From Erysipelotrichaceae bacterium (GTDB lineage Bacteria; Bacillota_I; Bacilli_A; Erysipelotrichales; Erysipelotrichaceae), in NCBI GenBank assembly GCA_017473265.1, contig JAFULQ010000026.1, forward strand, positions 62,001-126,000: a stretch of 64,000 nt of DNA, given 5' to 3'. Of this stretch, positions 8,498 through 16,839 are shown piece by piece. The notes below the pieces were generated by a model, which worked only from the letters and a program-made list of their open reading frames with translations, made no database searches and was not told the origin of the DNA. Each line of letters begins with the position of its first letter. The first letter of the stretch is position 1. The translations under genes and the position numbers were made by a program.

Positions 8498-9041
8498 CGA
8501 ATAAATTCTCTGATTCTTCCTCTTTGGCGAAATCTGGTAATTCTGGTAATTCTTCCAAACTTTGTAATTGAAAGGCATCCATAAATGCTTCTGTTACTCC
8601 ATATAAGAATGGTCGACCAGGCGCATCGGTTCTACCTACTTCTTTAATTAAATTACGAGCTAACAATTTACGAATCATCATATCACATCCAACTCCACGA
8701 ATTTCTTCAATTTCCGCACGAGTAATTGGTTGTTTATAAGCTATGATAGCTAATGTTTCTAAAGCAGCTGGAGAAAAACCTTTATTAGCAGTAGATTCAA
8801 ATAATCGTTGTGCATATTCATGAACATCTGCTTTAGATACCATTTTATAACATCCACCATAACATACAATTTCAACTCCACGTGTATCATCTTGTACATA
8901 AGAAGAAATCATAGCATCCAATGTAGATTGAATCACTTCCTCATCCATTTCTAACGTTTCTACTAAACGTTCTAAACGAACCCCTTCATCTCCTACTATA
9001 AACAAAATACCCTCTAAAATCGCTTGTAAATTACTTTCCAT
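8493..9041 (-). CDS. scpB: segregation and condensation protein B
   Basis: Winged-helix subunit of the Smc-ScpAB condensin that compacts and separates chromosomes. The 182-residue protein has two winged-helix domains; ALETLAIIAYKQPITRAEIEEIRGV is the family hallmark, followed by GRPFLYGVTEAFMDAF. I use the ATG at 9039-9041, which has GAGGTG upstream and overlaps the end of scpA by 11 bases. It is the last gene of the scpA-scpB pair and its stop is inside a terminator. Confidence 0.96.
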   Translation of the reverse strand: MESNLQAILEGILFIVGDEGVRLERLVETLEMDEEVIQSTLDAMISSYVQDDTRGVEIVCYGGCYKMVSKADVHEYAQRLFESTANKGFSPAALETLAIIAYKQPITRAEIEEIRGVGCDMMIRKLLARNLIKEVGRTDAPGRPFLYGVTEAFMDAFQLQSLEELPELPDFAKEEESENLFG

Positions 9042-9771
9042 AGCGTACACCTCGCTTCAAATAAATCTCATCATCAACCACTTCACAATCAAAGAAGCCT
9101 TGACGCAATAAATCCAATACAGACAAAAACGTAACAATCACAACATGTAAATCTTCTTCTTTACACAATTCAAACATTGAAAATACACTAGGCAATTCCA
9201 ATACTTTCGCTTTAATTTGAATCGTACGCTCTTCTACAGATAATTCTTTTCTAGCAACCTTCATCTGCAACGGTTGCATAATCTTATAACGACGAATAAT
9301 ATGATTCATCGCCTTAATCAAATCTACAGGATTCCCTTGTGTATCCACAAAAGACTCTTTAGACTCCTTCATCCATTGATACGTAATCTCAGATTGTGGT
9401 TTATCATAATGCAATAAACGTTCATTTGCCATTACATTAAATTGCTCACTAACTTCCTTATAACGTTGATATTCCAATAAACGTTTAACCAATTGATCTT
9501 TTGTATCTTCTTCATAGTTATCCTCTAATTCAGAAGTATCTCTTGGTAATAATTTCTTACTCTTATACTCAATTAAAGACGCAAATTCACTCAAATATTC
9601 ACTCGCAATTTCCAAGTGCATATTTTCCATAGAATTAATATATGCAATATACTGATCCGCCAAAATATCCAAATTCAAGTCAAAAAGATCTAACTTCTTC
9701 TCCTTAATTAAGTGAAGCATTAGATCCAATGGTCCTTCAAATTGTTGAATCGAAACAGTAAAACTTTCCAT
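9031..9771 (-). CDS. scpA: segregation and condensation protein A
   Basis: Kleisin subunit that bridges the Smc dimer. The 246 residues begin MESFTVSIQQFEGPLDLMLHLI, with the conserved FEGPLDLLL(H)LI motif, then DLNLDILADQYIAYI, and end in a small winged helix. The start at 9769-9771 has GAGGTG four bases upstream; a TTG four codons earlier lies in that ribosome site and is rejected. It is co-transcribed with scpB. Confidence 0.96.
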   Translation of the reverse strand: MESFTVSIQQFEGPLDLMLHLIKEKKLDLFDLNLDILADQYIAYINSMENMHLEIASEYLSEFASLIEYKSKKLLPRDTSELEDNYEEDTKDQLVKRLLEYQRYKEVSEQFNVMANERLLHYDKPQSEITYQWMKESKESFVDTQGNPVDLIKAMNHIIRRYKIMQPLQMKVARKELSVEERTIQIKAKVLELPSVFSMFELCKEEDLHVVIVTFLSVLDLLRQGFFDCEVVDDEIYLKRGVRYGK

Positions 9772-9793
9772 AAAACACCTCAATCGTCTATGT

Positions 9794-9802
9794 ATTATAA
9801 CA
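9794..9802 (-). promoter_or_regulatory. extended -10 promoter of scpA
   Basis: On the minus strand TGTTATAAT fits the extended -10 TGnTATAAT and stands about 17 bases before the scpA ribosome site. The -35 region is weak (TTTCTA at 17 bases). Confidence 0.5.
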
Positions 9803-9830
9803 AAGATTATCTCATTTAGAAAGATAAGAT

Positions 9831-10181
9831 TTACGATTTTGGTCTAAAGATGAAAGCACAAATAGTCCCCAATACAATCGCAAGCGCTAATCCACTAGCT
9901 ACACGATCAAATATACCAGTAAAAATACCCAACACTCCAATTTCATTAGCCTTCATTAAACTCGCATGCACTAAAGAATGTCCAAAGCTAGTAATTGGTA
10001 ATAACGCTCCTGCTTGCGCATAAGCAATTAATGTATCATAAAAATGAAACGAATCCAAAAATACCCCCAATATAACAAATAAACTCGTAATATGTCCTGG
10101 TGTTAATTTCGTATATTCATAAATAATCTGACCAATTAAACAAAACGTTCCACAACACAAAAATGCATATAGAAATGTCAT
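9831..10181 (-). CDS. spoVAE: stage V sporulation protein AE
   Basis: Membrane part of the SpoVA channel for dipicolinic acid in the inner spore membrane. The 116-residue protein is highly hydrophobic, with TPGHITSLFVILGVFLDSF and ITSFGHSLVHASL typical of SpoVAE. The start at 10179-10181 overlaps the spoVAD stop in an ATGA, so translation is coupled. A longer upstream frame is only the out-of-frame extension into spoVAD. It ends the spoVA cluster. Confidence 0.93.
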   Translation of the reverse strand: MTFLYAFLCCGTFCLIGQIIYEYTKLTPGHITSLFVILGVFLDSFHFYDTLIAYAQAGALLPITSFGHSLVHASLMKANEIGVLGIFTGIFDRVASGLALAIVLGTICAFIFRPKS

Positions 10182-11167
10182 ATACACTTCTCCAAAAGAA
10201 TTGCATGTGCAATACATGGAATACTTTCTTTTTGTTGAATCATAATTGGATTTAATAAAGCACCAGTCGCAACAACCAATACTCTTTGATATTTTCCTTC
10301 CAACATACTCGGCATAATATACGCATTTAGTGTACACATACTACAAGCACATCCACTACCACCCGCAAATACCTTTTGATTATCAATATCATAAATAATC
10401 GTGCCACAATCTTCTAATTTACTAGCAATATCTTGATAATCTACTTCTAACATTTGAATTAATAATGCTTTACCAATACTTGATAAATCCCCAGTAAATA
10501 TATGATCCACATCCTGATAGGTAATAGCTCCATCCGCAAAAAATTGCACAATCGTACGATAACAAGCCATAACCATTGCACTACCCATATCATTCGCATC
10601 TGTTTCTAATGCGTCATACACTTCACCAAACATCCCACAAACGATTTGAATAGTTTGTTTATCATTACATAAAGAAATACATCCAGCACCCGTAACTGTA
10701 CTTGTGACCGTATCTTTCTTTTGAATTCCATATTCATTGGGAAATCGAAATTGCTTTTCTGCATTCGCATAATGACTAGAAGTAAACACCAAAGCACGTT
10801 GATTGTTTTGATTGTTTAAATACAGACTTGCTAAATTTATAGCCAAGGTACTATTTGAACAAGCCGCATAACAACCAATAAAAGGTATTTGCAATTGACG
10901 AACAAAATACGAAGACACTCCCAATTGATTCATCAAATCCCCACCAACACATATATCAAATCGCTTATCTTTTACTTTACTCAATAAACAATCATACGCA
11001 TCTTCAAGTAAAGAAATCTCCGCATGCTCATAATTATCACAACCATTATATAAATCAGATACGCATAGATCAAAACCATCTTTTAATGGACCTTCAGATT
11101 CTATAGGACCCACAACTGTACTATATTGTTCAATATAGACATTATGATAAAAAATAATTTTATTCAT
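10178..11167 (-). CDS. spoVAD: stage V sporulation protein AD
   Basis: Thiolase-fold, soluble SpoVA subunit that binds dipicolinic acid. The 329 residues include VGPIESEGPLKDGFD, IPFIGCYAACSNSTLAIN, and near the end GGSGCACSMC, all matching the family. The start overlaps spoVAC by 4 bases (ATGA) and the end overlaps spoVAE by 4, so the three genes form one tightly coupled unit directly after sigF. Confidence 0.95.
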   Translation of the reverse strand: MNKIIFYHNVYIEQYSTVVGPIESEGPLKDGFDLCVSDLYNGCDNYEHAEISLLEDAYDCLLSKVKDKRFDICVGGDLMNQLGVSSYFVRQLQIPFIGCYAACSNSTLAINLASLYLNNQNNQRALVFTSSHYANAEKQFRFPNEYGIQKKDTVTSTVTGAGCISLCNDKQTIQIVCGMFGEVYDALETDANDMGSAMVMACYRTIVQFFADGAITYQDVDHIFTGDLSSIGKALLIQMLEVDYQDIASKLEDCGTIIYDIDNQKVFAGGSGCACSMCTLNAYIMPSMLEGKYQRVLVVATGALLNPIMIQQKESIPCIAHAILLEKCI

Positions 11168-11601
11168 ACAAACAACCAAAACCTAACTAATGCAACCAAT
11201 ATGGCACTGGTAATACCATAAGTAATAACCGAACCCGCAAGTTTAAACATATTCGAACCAATACCAAAGATTGGCCCTTCACTTCTACCTTCCATTGCAC
11301 TAGAAACAACTGCATTCGCAAAACCAGTAATTGGAATAAAAGTACCCGCTCCACAAATTTGTCCAATTTTATCAAATATTCCTAGTCCTGTAAGCAATGC
11401 TGCCAATCCAATCATAGTCATAATCATTAACGTTTGACTCGTTTCAAGATTCATTTTCATTATATCCAAATACAAATACAAAAAGCCTTGACCAATACCT
11501 CCAATTATGCCACCACTTATAAATGCAATAATACAATTCTTGATTTTATGATTGGGAAATGGATATTGCTGTTTCACTTTTTCAAAAAACTCTATATTCA
11601 T
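11164..11601 (-). CDS. spoVAC: stage V sporulation protein AC
   Basis: Membrane SpoVA subunit, in Bacillus described as a mechanosensitive channel for dipicolinic acid release. The 145 residues have four or so hydrophobic segments with GGIIGGIGQGFLYLY and GTFIPITGFANAVVSSAMEGRSEGPIFGIGSNMF, the classic SpoVAC signature. I use the ATG at 11599-11601, 7 bases after AGGAGG; an ATG two codons earlier is too close to the ribosome site. spoVAA and spoVAB are absent, as in many non-Bacillus spore formers. Confidence 0.95.
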   Translation of the reverse strand: MNIEFFEKVKQQYPFPNHKIKNCIIAFISGGIIGGIGQGFLYLYLDIMKMNLETSQTLMIMTMIGLAALLTGLGIFDKIGQICGAGTFIPITGFANAVVSSAMEGRSEGPIFGIGSNMFKLAGSVITYGITSAILVALVRFWLFV

Positions 11602-11619
11602 AACCATACCTCCTAAAAC

Positions 11620-11626
11620 TAGTATG
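11620..11626 (-). promoter_or_regulatory. possible sigma-G/F -10 box of spoVA operon
   Basis: CATACTA on the minus strand matches the -10 consensus of sigma-G promoters, which drive spoVA in Bacillus. It stands only 5 bases before the AGGAGG of spoVAC. The -35 is weak. It lies in the 41-base gap between sigF and spoVAC, allowing forespore expression separate from spoIIA. Confidence 0.5.
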
Positions 11627-11642
11627 GTTACTTCTTAAACAA

Positions 11643-12356
11643 TTAAAGCAAAGATTCTTTTAACTTCAACAAGATTTTCTTTTCTAATCGAGAGACTTGT
11701 ACTTGTGAAATTCCCATAAGATCTGCTATAGACTGTTGATTCATTGATAAATGATAACGATAATATAACAATTTTCTTTCAACCTCATCCAATTTTTCAA
11801 TTTCATCTAATAAACTAATATTGGAAATGAGATCTACATCTTTGAATTCAATTTTATCCTCTAGTCTTACTGTAGAACCATCTTTTAACGAATACGGTTC
11901 ATCCAAAGATACTAAATGTTGATTCGCTTCAAGTGCCATAATAATATCAGCTTCATCCATCTGTAAAGTCTTAACCATTTCTTGAATACTCGGTTCCTTT
12001 TGATATTCTTGTATATAACTTTCTTTATACTTCACAATTAATAAATACCGTTCCTTTATCGAACGAGATACTCGTAAATCTCCATCCTCCCTAAAAAACT
12101 TTTTAATTTCACCTAAAATCATTGGAACTGCATAGGTAGAAAACATCACTTGATATTCACTATTAAAATTCATAATTGCTTTCATTAAACCAATACAGCC
12201 TATTTGATATAAATCTTCTGGATCATGTTTGGTATATTTAAAACGATGAACCAATGACCATACCAATCCTGTATTTTGTAAAAAACACTGTTCTAAAGCT
12301 TCTTCATCCTGTTTTTGACATCGCTCTATTAACAATAAAAAATCATTGGATATCAT
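11643..12356 (-). CDS. sigF: RNA polymerase sigma-F factor
   Basis: Sigma factor of the early forespore, held by SpoIIAB. The 237 residues have region 2 (DPEDLYQIGCIGLMKAI, FSTYAVPMILGEIKKFF, RVSRSIKE), region 3 and region 4 with the helix-turn-helix MNQQSIADLMGISQVQVSRLEKK. Position after spoIIAB identifies it as sigF, not the similar sigG. Start: ATG at 12354-12356, overlapping spoIIAB by 14 bases; no strong ribosome site is seen, so translation is probably coupled to spoIIAB. Confidence 0.94.
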   Translation of the reverse strand: MISNDFLLLIERCQKQDEEALEQCFLQNTGLVWSLVHRFKYTKHDPEDLYQIGCIGLMKAIMNFNSEYQVMFSTYAVPMILGEIKKFFREDGDLRVSRSIKERYLLIVKYKESYIQEYQKEPSIQEMVKTLQMDEADIIMALEANQHLVSLDEPYSLKDGSTVRLEDKIEFKDVDLISNISLLDEIEKLDEVERKLLYYRYHLSMNQQSIADLMGISQVQVSRLEKKILLKLKESLL

Positions 12357-12765
12357 GTAAATAGCGAACAAGCGTTACCGTTGTACCCTCATTAAGTGCT
12401 GATTCCACCTTCATCATATCACTGAAGGTTTCCATAATCGTAAATCCCATTCCTGAATGTTCTTGATCAGATTTTGTTGTCACAAAAGATGCTCTTTTAT
12501 TTTCAATATCACTCATGCCAATACCTTCATCTTGAATAACTATCTCAACTCTTCTATTATCCGTCGTTATATGTACTGTAATATTACCCTTTTCTTGTGG
12601 ATACGCATGCACAATGGCATTCACAACTGCTTCTGCACATATCGTTTTAATTTCCATTATTTCATCATTTGTAGGATTTAATGGTAATAAAAAGGCCACT
12701 AAAGCAGTACGTATGACTAGTTCATTCTCAACTAAAGCTATTGTTTTCATTTGTAATTGGTTCAT
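12343..12765 (-). CDS. spoIIAB: anti-sigma-F factor SpoIIAB (kinase)
   Basis: GHKL-fold serine kinase that binds sigma-F and phosphorylates SpoIIAA. The 140 residues contain the N box (EAVVNAIVHAY), G1 (DEGIGM) and G2 (HSGMGFTIME) ATP-binding motifs. It overlaps spoIIAA by 4 bases (ATGA) and sigF by 14. The partner-switch trio is intact, so compartment control of sigma-F should work as in Bacillus. Confidence 0.96.
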   Translation of the reverse strand: MNQLQMKTIALVENELVIRTALVAFLLPLNPTNDEIMEIKTICAEAVVNAIVHAYPQEKGNITVHITTDNRRVEIVIQDEGIGMSDIENKRASFVTTKSDQEHSGMGFTIMETFSDMMKVESALNEGTTVTLVRYLHDIQ

Positions 12766-13085
12766 AGTACATTCCCCTTTGATAGTTGTTCTTGTTTGAT
12801 AATGCTAAAAACACCTGATAATTTAAAAATTTTACGCACATTATCTGGTACATCTACTAATCGTAATTCTCCTCCATACGCATTCACTTGCTTATATCTA
12901 GCCAAAACAAATCCTAATCCTGTACTATCCACAAAAGTTACATTTTTCATATGTAAACGTACAATTTGGGGTTTTGTTAAATCGATATCATATTTACACA
13001 ACTCTTTTATTTGCTGTATATGATAATTATCCAATTCCCCACTCAAAATGTAACTAACCGCATTTTTATCGCGAACAATTTTCAT
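12762..13085 (-). CDS. spoIIAA: anti-sigma-F factor antagonist SpoIIAA
   Basis: STAS-domain protein that frees sigma-F from SpoIIAB when unphosphorylated. The 107 residues carry FVDSTGLGF, with the phosphorylated serine at S54. It is the first gene of the spoIIA operon; GGAGATGGAG precedes the ATG. A terminator after dacF lies 75 bases upstream, so unlike in Bacillus the late dacF read-through into spoIIA is likely limited. A degenerate sigma-H site may lie at 13117-13140 (see rejected items). Confidence 0.96.
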   Translation of the reverse strand: MKIVRDKNAVSYILSGELDNYHIQQIKELCKYDIDLTKPQIVRLHMKNVTFVDSTGLGFVLARYKQVNAYGGELRLVDVPDNVRKIFKLSGVFSIIKQEQLSKGNVL

Positions 13086-13147
13086 ACTCCATCTCCTTTT
13101 TCGCTATTGTAAATGAATTAAAGATAGAAATGTAAATCCTCGACAAG

Positions 13148-13181
13148 AAAAGACAAAAAAAGTTTCTAAAATAGAAACTTT
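13148..13181 (-). terminator. terminator after dacF
   Basis: On the minus strand AAAGTTTCTA-ttt-TAGAAACTTT is followed by a run of T. The dacF stop codon TAG (13166-13168) is in the stem. It separates dacF from spoIIAA. Confidence 0.88.
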
Positions 13182-14296
13182 GTAAAACAATCCATAATGA
13201 CATCAATATAATCCAAAGTATATACTTCTACATTTGAATACAACAGTGACTCCTGCACCAAACCATTCTCAAAGATTATTTTCAATTTCGCAATTGGTGT
13301 ATTTATATCTATAGGTGCTTGAACAACCATAGGTACAATTTCAATTGTATGTTCAACATTTACTTTTTTATCATGTACAAGATAAATATCCTCTTTACTA
13401 ATCATATCTACCTTTTTAGGTTTCCCATTTGAGATAGACATTAAATCAAAGACAGTTGCACTTGGATATAGTAACGTTTGTGTATAATTCGCAAAACCAT
13501 AATCCAACATTGCTTTAATATCCTTATTTCGTTGATCTTTTGTAGATTCTTTCATAACTACTGCAATTAACCGCATACCATCTCTTTTAGCTGTAGCCGT
13601 TAAACAATATCCCGCCGTCTGTGTAAACCCTGTTTTTAAGCCATCCATACCCTCATAACTACGAATCAACTTATTGGTATTCACTAACCAAAATGGATTG
13701 GTATCCTCACGTAAATACGTTTCATACATGGATGTATACTGCGTAACTGCTTCATTAGAAATTCGTAATACTTCTTTCGCAATCATTGCCATATCATAGG
13801 CACATGAGTAATGATTTTCAATATCCAATCCTGTCGCATTCGAAAAATGGGTATTCACTAATCCAAGTTCAGTCACCTTTTGATTCATCTTTTCAACAAA
13901 CAAAGATTCACTACCACTAATAAACTCTCCAACCGCAACCATCGCATCATTAGCACTACTTACACATATTGCAGTAAATAATTCTTCTAAAGACATCACT
14001 TCATTTTCTTCTAAATAAATTTGAGAACCACCCATACTACTAGCATGAGCACTTACACTGATTCGATCGTCCCAATCAAATTGACCTGCATGAATACCCT
14101 CATAAATCAATAACATCCCCATCATCTTCGTCATAGATGCTGGATGTAAATGTTTATACGCATCTTTCTCATACATAATTTGACCAGAATACGCATCCAT
14201 CAAAATTGCACTATCTCCAAATTCCACTAATTCAACATTATGAAAAATAGGAGAAACTTGTAAACACAATAACATTGATAAAATCCATTTAAACAT
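13166..14296 (-). CDS. dacF: D-alanyl-D-alanine carboxypeptidase DacF
   Basis: Low-molecular-weight penicillin-binding protein acting on the germ-cell-wall/cortex peptidoglycan. It has a signal peptide (about residues 1-19) and the S11 motifs SMTK (S54-K57), SAN (114-116) and KTG (221-223), with a C-terminal PBP5-type beta domain. The 376-residue length is normal. Position directly before spoIIAA-AB-sigF is as in Bacillus, where dacF is made in the forespore. The start codon lies in an arm of an inverted repeat (14293-14321). Confidence 0.93.
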   Translation of the reverse strand: MFKWILSMLLCLQVSPIFHNVELVEFGDSAILMDAYSGQIMYEKDAYKHLHPASMTKMMGMLLIYEGIHAGQFDWDDRISVSAHASSMGGSQIYLEENEVMSLEELFTAICVSSANDAMVAVGEFISGSESLFVEKMNQKVTELGLVNTHFSNATGLDIENHYSCAYDMAMIAKEVLRISNEAVTQYTSMYETYLREDTNPFWLVNTNKLIRSYEGMDGLKTGFTQTAGYCLTATAKRDGMRLIAVVMKESTKDQRNKDIKAMLDYGFANYTQTLLYPSATVFDLMSISNGKPKKVDMISKEDIYLVHDKKVNVEHTIEIVPMVVQAPIDINTPIAKLKIIFENGLVQESLLYSNVEVYTLDYIDVIMDCFTKFLF

Positions 14297-14321
14297 ACAA
14301 ACACCTCAATGTATTGTATGT
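14293..14321 (-). promoter_or_regulatory. inverted repeat around ribosome site and start of dacF, with CATACAAT box
   Basis: On the minus strand ACATACAA (14314-14321) pairs with TTGTATGT (14293-14300), an 8-bp perfect repeat whose 13-base loop holds GAGGTG and whose second arm holds the dacF ATG. The first arm and next base read CATACAAT, a sigma-E-like -10. The layout is the same as at yqfC (1154-1182). Confidence 0.45.
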
Positions 14322-14340
14322 ATAAACAAATAGTATAGAA

Positions 14341-14369
14341 CAAAAAAATCTTGGATTTCTCCAAGATTT
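14341..14369 (-). terminator. terminator after pdp
   Basis: On the minus strand AAATCTTGG-agaaat-CCAAGATTT is followed by TTTT. The pdp stop codon overlaps its first arm. It ends the thyA-folA-plsC-pdp unit. Confidence 0.9.
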
Positions 14370-15669
14370 ATTGTAAAACCTCATAAATTAATGGTTCAGG
14401 TGTACATGGTTCATCATCAACAATGAATGTATCATAGAAGTCTTGAATCCATTCTTCAGATAATGGCACATCAGTATGAACATACGCAATAACATCACCT
14501 TCATTAACTGGATTAGATACTTTCTTATTTAAGACAATACCCACCGCAAAGTTAATTGCATCTTCTTTTGTTGCTCTACCAGCCCCTAGTTTCATAGCTA
14601 AAGTACCCACTCTTAAAGCTTTAACTTGTGCTAAGTAACCAGATTTCTTCGCATTCATTTCTACAACATATTTTGCTTGAGGTAATAATTCAGGATGTTC
14701 AATTTGTTCTACATTACCACCTTGTGCTTTAACTAATAATTTTAATTGATTTAAAGCACTACCATCTTTAATTACATCTAATAACATTTGACGAGCTTTA
14801 TCTTTATCATCACAAACTTTAGCTTGTTGTAAGATAATAGAACCAGCTGTTAAACACAATTCTGTAAAATCTGCAGGACCTTCACCCTTCAATGTCGCAA
14901 TTGCTTCTTTAACTTCTAACGCATTACCAATCGCAAAACCTAAAGGTTGATTCATATCTGTAATCATAGCACGAGTATCACGACCACAATCCTTACCAAT
15001 TTGAATCATCGTTTTCGCTAATTCAATCGCTTCTTCAGGTGTTTGCATAAATGCACCATCACCATATTTAACATCCAACAAGATTGTATCCGCACCACTT
15101 GCTAGTTTTTTAGACATAATACTAGAAGAAATTAATGGTACAGATTGTACAGTACCTGTTACATCACGTAATGCATATAATTTCTTATCTGCAGGAACCA
15201 ATTGTGCTGTTTGACCAATAATCGCAATATTAATGTCATTTACTTGTTTTACAAATTCTTCATCATCTAAATAAATATCAAATCCATCAATAGATTCTAA
15301 CTTATCCAATGTACCACCAGTATGACCCAATCCACGACCACTCATCTTAGCGACTTTAACACCACAAGCAGATACCATAGGTAATAGAGCTAAAGATGTT
15401 TTATCACCAACACCACCAGTAGAATGCTTATCCACTTTAATGCCTGCAATAGCTTCAAGATTCATTACATCTCCACTATTCATCATTGCTAATGTTAAAT
15501 CAGAAATCTCGCGAGATTCCATACCATTTAATACAATAGCCATACATAAAGCACTTACTTGATAATCAGGAATTTCTTCATTTACATATCCATCAATCCA
15601 AAATTGAATTTCTTCTTTTGTAAGAGATTTTCCTTCTCTTTTCTTATTGATGATATCCACAAAACGCAT
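14368..15669 (-). CDS. pdp: pyrimidine-nucleoside phosphorylase
   Basis: Splits uridine, thymidine and deoxyuridine with phosphate into base and (deoxy)ribose 1-phosphate. The 433 residues show the thymidine-phosphorylase signature MSGRGLGHTGGTLDKLE, the phosphate site KVDKHSTGGVGDK, and the C-terminal PYNP domain. It follows plsC with a one-base gap in an operon with thyA and folA. The product deoxyribose 1-phosphate, after isomerisation, would feed DeoC (1460). I cannot tell thymidine-only from broad specificity by eye. Confidence 0.94.
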   Translation of the reverse strand: MRFVDIINKKREGKSLTKEEIQFWIDGYVNEEIPDYQVSALCMAIVLNGMESREISDLTLAMMNSGDVMNLEAIAGIKVDKHSTGGVGDKTSLALLPMVSACGVKVAKMSGRGLGHTGGTLDKLESIDGFDIYLDDEEFVKQVNDINIAIIGQTAQLVPADKKLYALRDVTGTVQSVPLISSSIMSKKLASGADTILLDVKYGDGAFMQTPEEAIELAKTMIQIGKDCGRDTRAMITDMNQPLGFAIGNALEVKEAIATLKGEGPADFTELCLTAGSIILQQAKVCDDKDKARQMLLDVIKDGSALNQLKLLVKAQGGNVEQIEHPELLPQAKYVVEMNAKKSGYLAQVKALRVGTLAMKLGAGRATKEDAINFAVGIVLNKKVSNPVNEGDVIAYVHTDVPLSEEWIQDFYDTFIVDDEPCTPEPLIYEVLQ

Positions 15670-15670
15670 A

Positions 15671-16360
15671 TTATAGCCCCCTATCTAAATTTTCTTGAAT
15701 CATAGCTGTCACTTTTTCAGCTAATTCTGTAGTAGACATTTCTTTATATTCATCATAACGCATAGGATCCATATAAATCGCTTTCGCATTCATATTTTGC
15801 TTCCCTTTAACATCAATAACAAATGTATTCACTAATGTAACAGGAACAATCGTAGCTTGTGCATTAAATGCTGGTTTAAATGCTCCTGGTTTCATTTCAC
15901 CCATTGTCATAGACTTAGAACGAGTTCCTTCTGGGAAAATACAAACATTACGTCCATTTTTTAAACATGCAGTCGCATCTTTTACCATTTGTAAAGCACT
16001 ACGCATATTGCTACGATCCAACATAATCGCTTCAATATTTTTAAACCAAGGTCCTAAAACAGGAATTTTCCCATTTTCAATTTTACTAACTGCAGTAGAT
16101 GGAACAGGTAAAGTAGCCACAATAATGAATGGGTCTAAACTTCCTTGATGATTTACCACAAAATAAAGTGTTTCATCTGTAGGAACTTTTTCTAACCCTT
16201 CTACTTTTAACTTAATACCAGATAGACGTACAACTAATTTAGACCAATGCTTCAATAAATTAAAACGAGTCGCAAATGCTTCTTTTCTTGATTGAATGGC
16301 TGTCAACCAAATAGCAGGAATATAGATAGCAATCTTAATCCACATTAACGCCTTCTTCAT
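15671..16360 (-). CDS. plsC: 1-acyl-sn-glycerol-3-phosphate acyltransferase
   Basis: Makes phosphatidic acid from lysophosphatidic acid at the membrane. The 229 residues have one N-terminal hydrophobic segment, the HX4D motif in VVNHQGSLDPF and the FPEGTRS substrate motif, plus a P-containing block VPVTLVNT. It overlaps folA by 4 bases. PlsX (30646) in the same window acts earlier in the same pathway. Confidence 0.93.
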   Translation of the reverse strand: MKKALMWIKIAIYIPAIWLTAIQSRKEAFATRFNLLKHWSKLVVRLSGIKLKVEGLEKVPTDETLYFVVNHQGSLDPFIIVATLPVPSTAVSKIENGKIPVLGPWFKNIEAIMLDRSNMRSALQMVKDATACLKNGRNVCIFPEGTRSKSMTMGEMKPGAFKPAFNAQATIVPVTLVNTFVIDVKGKQNMNAKAIYMDPMRYDEYKEMSTTELAEKVTAMIQENLDRGL

Positions 16361-16839
16361 TTCACATCTTCCTTTCTAATATACTCACAATATACAAATT
16401 CTTCAAATTCAACTTCTTTTACTTTTTCAAATTGATTCCAATCAAATTCTGGGAACCAAGCATCTACAGTATACTCTTTTTTTACATGAGAAATACATAA
16501 ACGATTCACATAAGGCAAAGATTGCTTATAGATACTAGACCCCCCACAAACAAACACCTCTTCATCAGAATGCTCGTAACGCTTTAATAAATCAATTAAA
16601 TCATATTCTACAGATACATTTTCAATATCTAACGTAAATTCTTTATTGGTAGTCACAACAATTGTATGACGATTTGGTAAAGCTTTAGGTAATCCCATAA
16701 ATGTTGTTTGACCCATAATAATTTTATGATTTACTGTTGCTTGTTTAAACAATTGCAAATCTTCTTTAATACGCCATGGTAAAAATCCATTTAAGCCTAT
16801 GCCTTGTTTAGGATCCATAGCTACAATTAAGGATAACAC
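16357..16839 (-). CDS. folA: dihydrofolate reductase
   Basis: Reduces dihydrofolate to tetrahydrofolate with NADPH. The 160-residue protein has IVAMDPKQGIGLNGFLPWRIKEDL (substrate loop with W and the acidic D), IIMGQTTFMGLP and VCGGSSIYKQSLP, the normal DHFR motifs. It shares one base with thyA upstream and four with plsC downstream. The thyA-folA pair is common because ThyA produces dihydrofolate. Confidence 0.95.
   Translation of the reverse strand: MLSLIVAMDPKQGIGLNGFLPWRIKEDLQLFKQATVNHKIIMGQTTFMGLPKALPNRHTIVVTTNKEFTLDIENVSVEYDLIDLLKRYEHSDEEVFVCGGSSIYKQSLPYVNRLCISHVKKEYTVDAWFPEFDWNQFEKVKEVEFEEFVYCEYIRKEDVK

Noticed and set aside
8438-8578. 47-residue extension of dacB
   Set aside because: It would run through the scpB terminator and would place the signal peptide inside the protein.
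13117-13140. Possible sigma-H promoter before spoIIAA
   Set aside because: AGGATTT fits the -35, but 13 bases later the -10 reads TAAT instead of GAAT. One mismatch in a four-base core is too weak to call, although sigma-H control is expected from other spore formers.
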